A stretch of DNA of 64,000 nucleotides, from contig JAWLHA010000016.1 of NCBI GenBank assembly GCA_041690535.1, forward strand, positions 8,012 to 72,011, given 5' to 3'. The position numbers and the translations under genes are program-made. Below are positions 59,598 to 64,000 of the stretch, one piece after another (positions within the stretch are counted from its first letter, which is position 1; the number at the start of each line of letters is the position of its first letter). Origin of the DNA: JAWLHA01 sp041690535. GTDB taxonomy: Bacteria > Pseudomonadota > Gammaproteobacteria > Thiohalomonadales > Thiohalomonadaceae. The notes below the pieces were generated by a model that was given only the letters and a program-made list of their open reading frames with translations, was not told the origin of the DNA and did no database searches.

Positions 59598-61748
59598 ATG
59601 ATCTCGGGACGTTGTCGCATCTTCGGTCTCTCCGTTGTCACAGCCGTCTGCTACTGGCTGGCTGACAGCATTGTTCTGGTCTTTCACGGCCGCGTAGAGA
59701 ATATTCTGCTCTCCCTCGCCGGCCTCATCCCTGCCATCGACCTGTTCCATCGCCTCTCTGCGGTGCTGCTGCTGCTGGCGCTCGGCCTGGCCGGTAATCG
59801 GCTGTTCGACACCCGAATGCGTGCCGTGGCCGCTGCCCGCGAGGGGGCGGCCCGCCACCAGCTATTGGCGCAGCGACACCGGCGGGTGGAGGAGAGTCAC
59901 CGGGAGTGGCTGGACGCCCTGGATGCGGTGCGTGACCTCATTTTTCTCCACGACCGGGAGGGGCGGGTCCTTGGGGCCAACCGGGCGTATGCCGAACACG
60001 CGGGGCTGACGCTGAGTGAATTGCGGGGCCGCTACTACTGGGAGGTCTTCCCCCGCGGCGACGGACTGCTGCCGGGATGCCGCCACCTCATGGAGAGTGG
60101 GGGAGATCACGGGGGCGAGACCGTGGAGGTGGGCGACGGGCGGGTGTTCAATTCCCGCGCCTTCGTGATCCGCACCGAAGATGGGCGTTACAGCCACTCG
60201 CTGCACATCCTGGAGGACGTCACCGAGCAGCAGAATACCGAACATGCCCTTCGCGAACGCGAGGCCCGCATTGCCGCCATCTACGAGGCCGCGCACAACG
60301 TCTCGTTCATCATGACCGACCTCGACGGCACCGAGGCAAGGGTGCTGGAGTTCAGTCCCGGGGCCGAACAGCTGTTCGGCTACTCCCGCGAGGAGATGAT
60401 TGGCAGGCCGGTGGCCCTGCTGCATCCCCCGGACGATGTGGCCCGTTTTCCGGAGGTGTTCAGGGCCATGGCCGAGCAGCGCCACGGCTTCAGCGGCGAG
60501 GCGCTGCTTATCCGCCGGGGCGGGGAGCGTTTTCCGGCCCTGTTCACCTCCTACCCGCTGCTCGACCCACAGGGGGAGATGGTGGCTGCCCTGGGCGTCT
60601 CCGTGGACATCTCCGCGCAGAAGCAGACCGAACAGGCGCTACGCCGCAGCAACGAGGAGTTGGAGGCAGTGTTCGGCAGCATTCGGGTGCTCATCGCCGT
60701 GATGGACCCGGAGTTCAATTTTGTGCGGGTCAACACGGCCTACGCCACCGCGGCCGGCGGCACGCCCGACGACTTCAAGGGGCGCAATCACTTCGAACTC
60801 TACCCCCATGAGGACAACCAGCGCCTGTTTCGCCACGTGGTGGAGAGCGGGGAAGCCTGCAGCGTGGTGGCGCGGCCGTTTCAGCACCCGGCCGTGCGCG
60901 AAGGTCAACTCTCCTATTGGGACTGGACGCTCGCCCCGATCAAGGAGGGCGCGCGCGTCGAAGGGGTGGTGCTCACCCTCATTGACGTCACCGAACGTGA
61001 ATATGCCGTGCGCGCCCTGCACCGCGCCCATGATGAGCTGGAGGAGCGGGTTCATCAGCGCACCGCCGAACTGGAGTCCATGAACCGCCAGCTGGAGTCC
61101 TTCTCCTACTCGGTCTCCCACGATCTGCGTGGCCCGCTGCGCACCATCAACGGGTTCTCGAGCGTTCTAATGGAAGAGCACCGCGATCGGCTGGATGAGG
61201 AGGCGTTCGACTGCCTGCGCCGCATCAAGGATGCGAGCGACCGCATGGACCGGCTCATCGACGGTCTGCTGAACCTCTCCCGCATCGCCCGCACCGAGCT
61301 TCACCCCCAAGCTGTGAACCTCTCCGCCATGGCCACCGAGATCGGCGATGAGTTGCGCCAGGCGCAGCCGCAACGCGTGGTCGAGTTCTCCGTCACGCCC
61401 GACCTGGTGGTCAACGCCGACCCCCACCTCGCACGTATCCTGTTGAGCAACCTGCTGGAGAACGCCTGGAAGTTCACCTCCCGCAGAGAGAGGGCACGCA
61501 TCGAATTCGGCCGTCTTCCCGATGAGGGGGCTTACTACGTGCGCGACAACGGCGCGGGGTTCGATATGGCCTATTCCGACAAACTGTTCGGCGCCTTCCA
61601 GCGGCTTCACGCGCCGAGTGAATTCCCCGGCACGGGGATCGGCCTGGCCACCGTGGCGCGCATCGTCCATGCCCACCGGGGCAGGATCTGGGCGGAAGGA
61701 CGCGAGGGCGAAGGGGCCGCCTTCTTCTTCACCTTCGGGGCAGGATAG
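59598..61748 (+). CDS. Membrane PAS-type sensor histidine kinase
   Basis: A 716-residue kinase. Two N-terminal membrane segments (about 9-30 and 35-65) have almost no periplasmic loop, so it likely senses within the membrane or cytoplasm. Three PAS domains follow (about 105-215, 225-345, 350-470). HisKA carries His508 in SVSHDLRGPLRTING, and HATPase has NLLENAWKF, RDNGAGFDM and GTGIGLATV; all key residues are present. AAGGGG lies eight bases before the ATG. No receiver or regulator gene is adjacent. The first PAS resembles haem-free sensory PAS domains, but no ligand can be inferred. Confidence 0.9.
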   Translation: MISGRCRIFGLSVVTAVCYWLADSIVLVFHGRVENILLSLAGLIPAIDLFHRLSAVLLLLALGLAGNRLFDTRMRAVAAAREGAARHQLLAQRHRRVEESHREWLDALDAVRDLIFLHDREGRVLGANRAYAEHAGLTLSELRGRYYWEVFPRGDGLLPGCRHLMESGGDHGGETVEVGDGRVFNSRAFVIRTEDGRYSHSLHILEDVTEQQNTEHALREREARIAAIYEAAHNVSFIMTDLDGTEARVLEFSPGAEQLFGYSREEMIGRPVALLHPPDDVARFPEVFRAMAEQRHGFSGEALLIRRGGERFPALFTSYPLLDPQGEMVAALGVSVDISAQKQTEQALRRSNEELEAVFGSIRVLIAVMDPEFNFVRVNTAYATAAGGTPDDFKGRNHFELYPHEDNQRLFRHVVESGEACSVVARPFQHPAVREGQLSYWDWTLAPIKEGARVEGVVLTLIDVTEREYAVRALHRAHDELEERVHQRTAELESMNRQLESFSYSVSHDLRGPLRTINGFSSVLMEEHRDRLDEEAFDCLRRIKDASDRMDRLIDGLLNLSRIARTELHPQAVNLSAMATEIGDELRQAQPQRVVEFSVTPDLVVNADPHLARILLSNLLENAWKFTSRRERARIEFGRLPDEGAYYVRDNGAGFDMAYSDKLFGAFQRLHAPSEFPGTGIGLATVARIVHAHRGRIWAEGREGEGAAFFFTFGAG

Positions 61749-61886
61749 AAGATGTCCTAGCCACATCCATGTCCTCTCGCGCCCCTCGCCGAAGCGATCA
61801 CTGTCTATACTTACGTTTTTTTGAAAAAATCGAAGTCGGTCAGCAACCGACCCGATATGACTATCAATCCAAGGGAGGGAAACAGC

Positions 61887-62462
61887 ATGAGTTTTTTCAA
61901 GAATACCTTTGCCGCCGTGGGCGTCCTGTCCGTGGCCGCCGTGGCCGCCGCGTTCGCCATGGGGGCGGACATCACCCGTGGCTGGGATCCGAAGGCCGGC
62001 GAAGTACTGACGTCCTTTGCCGAACGCTACGCAACGACCGATCTGGCCACCGCCGCCGTGGTCCGCATCCCGGTGGACGACGGGTTGAGCCCCGACGATG
62101 TGGTCGACTCCATGAAGCTGCGGGCCAACATGCGCAACATCAAGCTGGTCGGGGAAAAACCGCTGCACCAGCAGATCGAGGCCATCGACGGGACCCCTTA
62201 CCGCTACACCGGGATCTTCGAGTTCTGCGATGCCGCCACCGCCAAGGAGATGCTGGAGTATAACCCCGACTATGTGGCCTTCATGCCCTGCCGCATCGCG
62301 CTGTTCAGCGATCGTGAGGGCAAGTATTGGCTCTCCACCATGAACATGGATCTGCTCATCCACGGGGGCAAGGAGTTGCATCCGGAACTGAAGGCGAAGG
62401 CGGTCAAGGTGAGAGAAGGGCTGATGGACATCATGCAGGCGGGGGCCAAGGGGGAGCTGTAA
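61887..62462 (+). CDS. DUF302 domain protein, exported
   Basis: A 191-residue exported protein of the DUF302 family. The signal or anchor is about 5-25 (AAVGVLSVAAVAAAFAMG). The family core includes SMKLRANMRNIKLVGEKPLH and YRYTGIFEFCDAATAKEML, followed by DYVAFMPCRIALFSDREGK. Two Cys (EFC, MPC) could form a disulfide or bind a ligand. AAGGGAGG precedes ATG 61887. Function of the family is unknown; related genes often lie near redox or sulfur genes, but here it stands between the kinase and a repeat. Confidence 0.8.
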   Translation: MSFFKNTFAAVGVLSVAAVAAAFAMGADITRGWDPKAGEVLTSFAERYATTDLATAAVVRIPVDDGLSPDDVVDSMKLRANMRNIKLVGEKPLHQQIEAIDGTPYRYTGIFEFCDAATAKEMLEYNPDYVAFMPCRIALFSDREGKYWLSTMNMDLLIHGGKELHPELKAKAVKVREGLMDIMQAGAKGEL

Positions 62463-62519
62463 CGTCCGTGTGCGTCCCCGCCCTGAGGCCGGGTGCACGG
62501 TTGCCTCCGGGCAGGGGCA

Positions 62520-62773
62520 GGGCGAATGCACACTCACCCAGACGCGATGTAAGTCCTTGAAAGCCGCTCGACGGCCGCAGGATTGGTGCAAGGACGCACT
62601 GATGCCGCGGGAGGGCAGGATGCCCGAGGCGGCTGCGGCCGTCGAACGTCCGGATGAAAGATGATCGCGTCGGCATAATCTGCACTCCCGACGTTCCTGT
62701 CGATCGTATTACAGCGTATCCGATTTCAAGGCCTTACATCGCTCACCGCACCGTCTTATGCGCTCGCTCGCCC
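62520..62773 (+). mobile_element. Family M copy H, most diverged
   Basis: 254 bases, GGGCGAATGCACACTCACCC to GCGCTCGCTCGCCC. The interior still follows the family core (GATGCCGCGGGAGGGCAGGA) but carries many substitutions, so it is the oldest copy. No clear target duplication is visible. Confidence 0.75.
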
Positions 62774-62867
62774 TGTGCCCTGGGGTGGAAATTGGGTCAT
62801 AATGCCCCCACATCCTGCAATCTGCCTTGCGCAGTCCAACACGCCCGACCCGATGGAAGGAATTCGA

Positions 62868-63746
62868 ATGCCAAAAGTGTTTGCCACATTATCTCTACTG
62901 TTTGCCACGCTGACCCTGGTCGCCCTGCCGGTACAGGAGGCCGAGGCCAAGCGCATGGGGTCCGGAAAGAGCCTGGGAAGCCAGTACAGCGTCCCCGCCA
63001 AGAAAAGCCCCCCGCCCGCGAGTGCCCCCAATCAGGCGGCCAATCAACCCGCCGCGGCGCCGCGTCAGTCGGGCGCGAGCCGCTGGCTGGGCCCTCTGGC
63101 CGGGTTGGCCGCGGGGGGGCTGCTGGCCTCGCTCTTCTTCGGTGATGCCTTCGAGGGCTTCCAGATCATGGACTTTCTGCTGATTGCCGCCCTGGTCTTT
63201 GGCGCGGTCATGCTGTTCCGGGCCATGCGCAGTCGCGCCCCGGTACCCCACCCCGCAGGCGGCCCGCCCCTGGGCGGTGCCCAGATGCCCGGCGCCGATT
63301 TCGGCGCGGCCGATGCCGCCCCCGGGACGGCGAGGCCCAGCGAGGGCTCATCGAGCGCCCCCGGCTGGTTCGAAGGGGAGCGGTTTGCCGAGGGGGCCAA
63401 GATGCACTTCATTCGCCTGCAGGCCGCCTGGGACAAGGGCGACATGAAGGACATTGCGGAGTACACCACGCCGGAGCTGTTCGCCGAGTTGCAGGCGGGG
63501 CGGCTGGAGCGCAGTGAAGAGCGGCACTTCACGGAAGTGGCCAGCCTTTTTGCGGAGCTGACGGGCGTGCAGCGGGACGGTGACAAGGTCGTGGCCAGCG
63601 TGCGCTTCTCCGGCCGCATCCGTGAGACGCAGGACGGCCCGGCCGAGGAGTTCGCCGAGGTCTGGCACGTGGTCCACGCCTGGGACCGCCCCGATGGGGA
63701 CTGGCTCATCGCCGGAATCACGCAGGATTCGGCGGACCGCTGGTAG
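62868..63746 (+). CDS. Tim44-like domain protein, membrane-anchored
   Basis: A 292-residue protein. Signal-like N-terminus (VFATLSLLFATLTLVALPVQEAEA), a Pro/Ala/Gln linker (about 40-75), a membrane region about 78-125 (LGPLAGLAAGGLLASLFFGD and IMDFLLIAALVFGAVMLFRA), another flexible linker, then a C-terminal Tim44-like domain (about 165-292) with FAEGAKMHFIRLQAAWDKGD and MKDIAEYTTPELFAELQ. The ATG at 62868 has GAAGGA seven bases upstream. Typical of gammaproteobacterial Tim44-like proteins, whose role is unknown. Confidence 0.85.
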   Translation: MPKVFATLSLLFATLTLVALPVQEAEAKRMGSGKSLGSQYSVPAKKSPPPASAPNQAANQPAAAPRQSGASRWLGPLAGLAAGGLLASLFFGDAFEGFQIMDFLLIAALVFGAVMLFRAMRSRAPVPHPAGGPPLGGAQMPGADFGAADAAPGTARPSEGSSSAPGWFEGERFAEGAKMHFIRLQAAWDKGDMKDIAEYTTPELFAELQAGRLERSEERHFTEVASLFAELTGVQRDGDKVVASVRFSGRIRETQDGPAEEFAEVWHVVHAWDRPDGDWLIAGITQDSADRW

Positions 63747-63935
63747 GACTTCAGTTACGAGGGACGCGATCCAAGGGGCGAGGGGATGCGTCGCTGTGCG
63801 AACCGCTGAATCTGAAGCTCAGCGTCGCACCTCTCCCCTCCTTGTCCCTTTCATGCGGTAACCACTCGCCCCGACTGCCTCCCGCTTATGCAAAGTAGGA
63901 TGTAACGACTCACCCCATGTCGGCGGCTCTGGAGT

Positions 63936-63976
63936 GCGGGGGCTTGCCCCCGCTTTCCCGAGGGGCGGCTTGCCGC
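63936..63976. repeat. Hairpin repeat near the right edge
   Basis: GCGGGGG-CTTG-CCCCCGC followed by TTT, then GGGCGGCTTGCCGCC. Two adjacent GC hairpins with CTTG loops, similar to dispersed proteobacterial intergenic repeats; the first could also act as a terminator. No gene is visible between 63747 and the window end. Confidence 0.5.
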
Positions 63977-64000
63977 CGTGCGCCGTGTTGTGGGCTGGCC

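Overview
The window is high-GC DNA with short intergenic gaps from a gammaproteobacterium. Protein families point to a Chromatiales/Ectothiorhodospiraceae-like relative: YbiT, TypA/BipA, the TIGR03545/TIGR03546 pair, a FadL/VolA-type lipid pair, NifV, pyruvate formate-lyase and several PAS/GGDEF/EAL sensors. This placement is inferred from gene content. No rRNA or tRNA gene is visible to confirm it.

Layout. 1-3023: hybrid histidine kinase (cut by the left edge) and a PhnA/YjdM protein. 3246-4930: decayed ATPase/BTAD regulator. 4960-8109: BPSS1780-type membrane protein and two DUF2382 stress proteins. 8207-10786: diguanylate cyclase. 11678-18861: ybiT, the TIGR03546-TIGR03545 pair and a REC-PAS-GGDEF-EAL protein. 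18934-22634: pflB-pflA and an exported rhodanese. 22912-27379: a frameshifted solute-binding protein translationally coupled to a GGDEF-EAL sensor. 27448-30986: VolA-like lipase and FadL-like porin. 31261-36969: REC-kinase-REC-Hpt protein, PstS-like binding protein and chemoreceptor. 37660-42497: Crp/Fnr regulator, beta-barrel protein and large lipoprotein. 43088-46572: BTAD remnant, then an overlapping nifV-murE pair. 47049-48836: membrane-anchored RRM protein and two small unknown genes. 49064-55589: phosphodiesterase-like enzyme, two small barrels, and a LolCDE-like module of ATPase, permease, LolA-like protein and barrel. 55653-59149: Sel1 protein, VIT/CCC1 remnant, small periplasmic protein and typA. 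59598-63746: PAS histidine kinase, DUF302 protein and Tim44-like protein.

Signalling dominates. There are three c-di-GMP proteins, three histidine kinases and one chemoreceptor. Twice an orphan periplasmic binding protein sits directly upstream of a membrane receptor rather than an ABC transporter, which suggests two-protein sensors.

The most unusual content is repetitive DNA. Family M is a MITE-like element of about 263 bp with GGGTGAACGCATAC terminal inverted repeats and long subterminal inverted repeats. It occurs at eight loci, as whole, nested, deleted or solo-end copies. Two inverted copies with a 210-bp identical core flank the RRM gene, and one copy has its core flipped relative to its ends. 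Family P (ends CTAGAGCACCGAACAG, about 191 bp) occurs four times and also shows a flipped centre between two copies. I found no transposase, CRISPR array, rRNA or intact tRNA.
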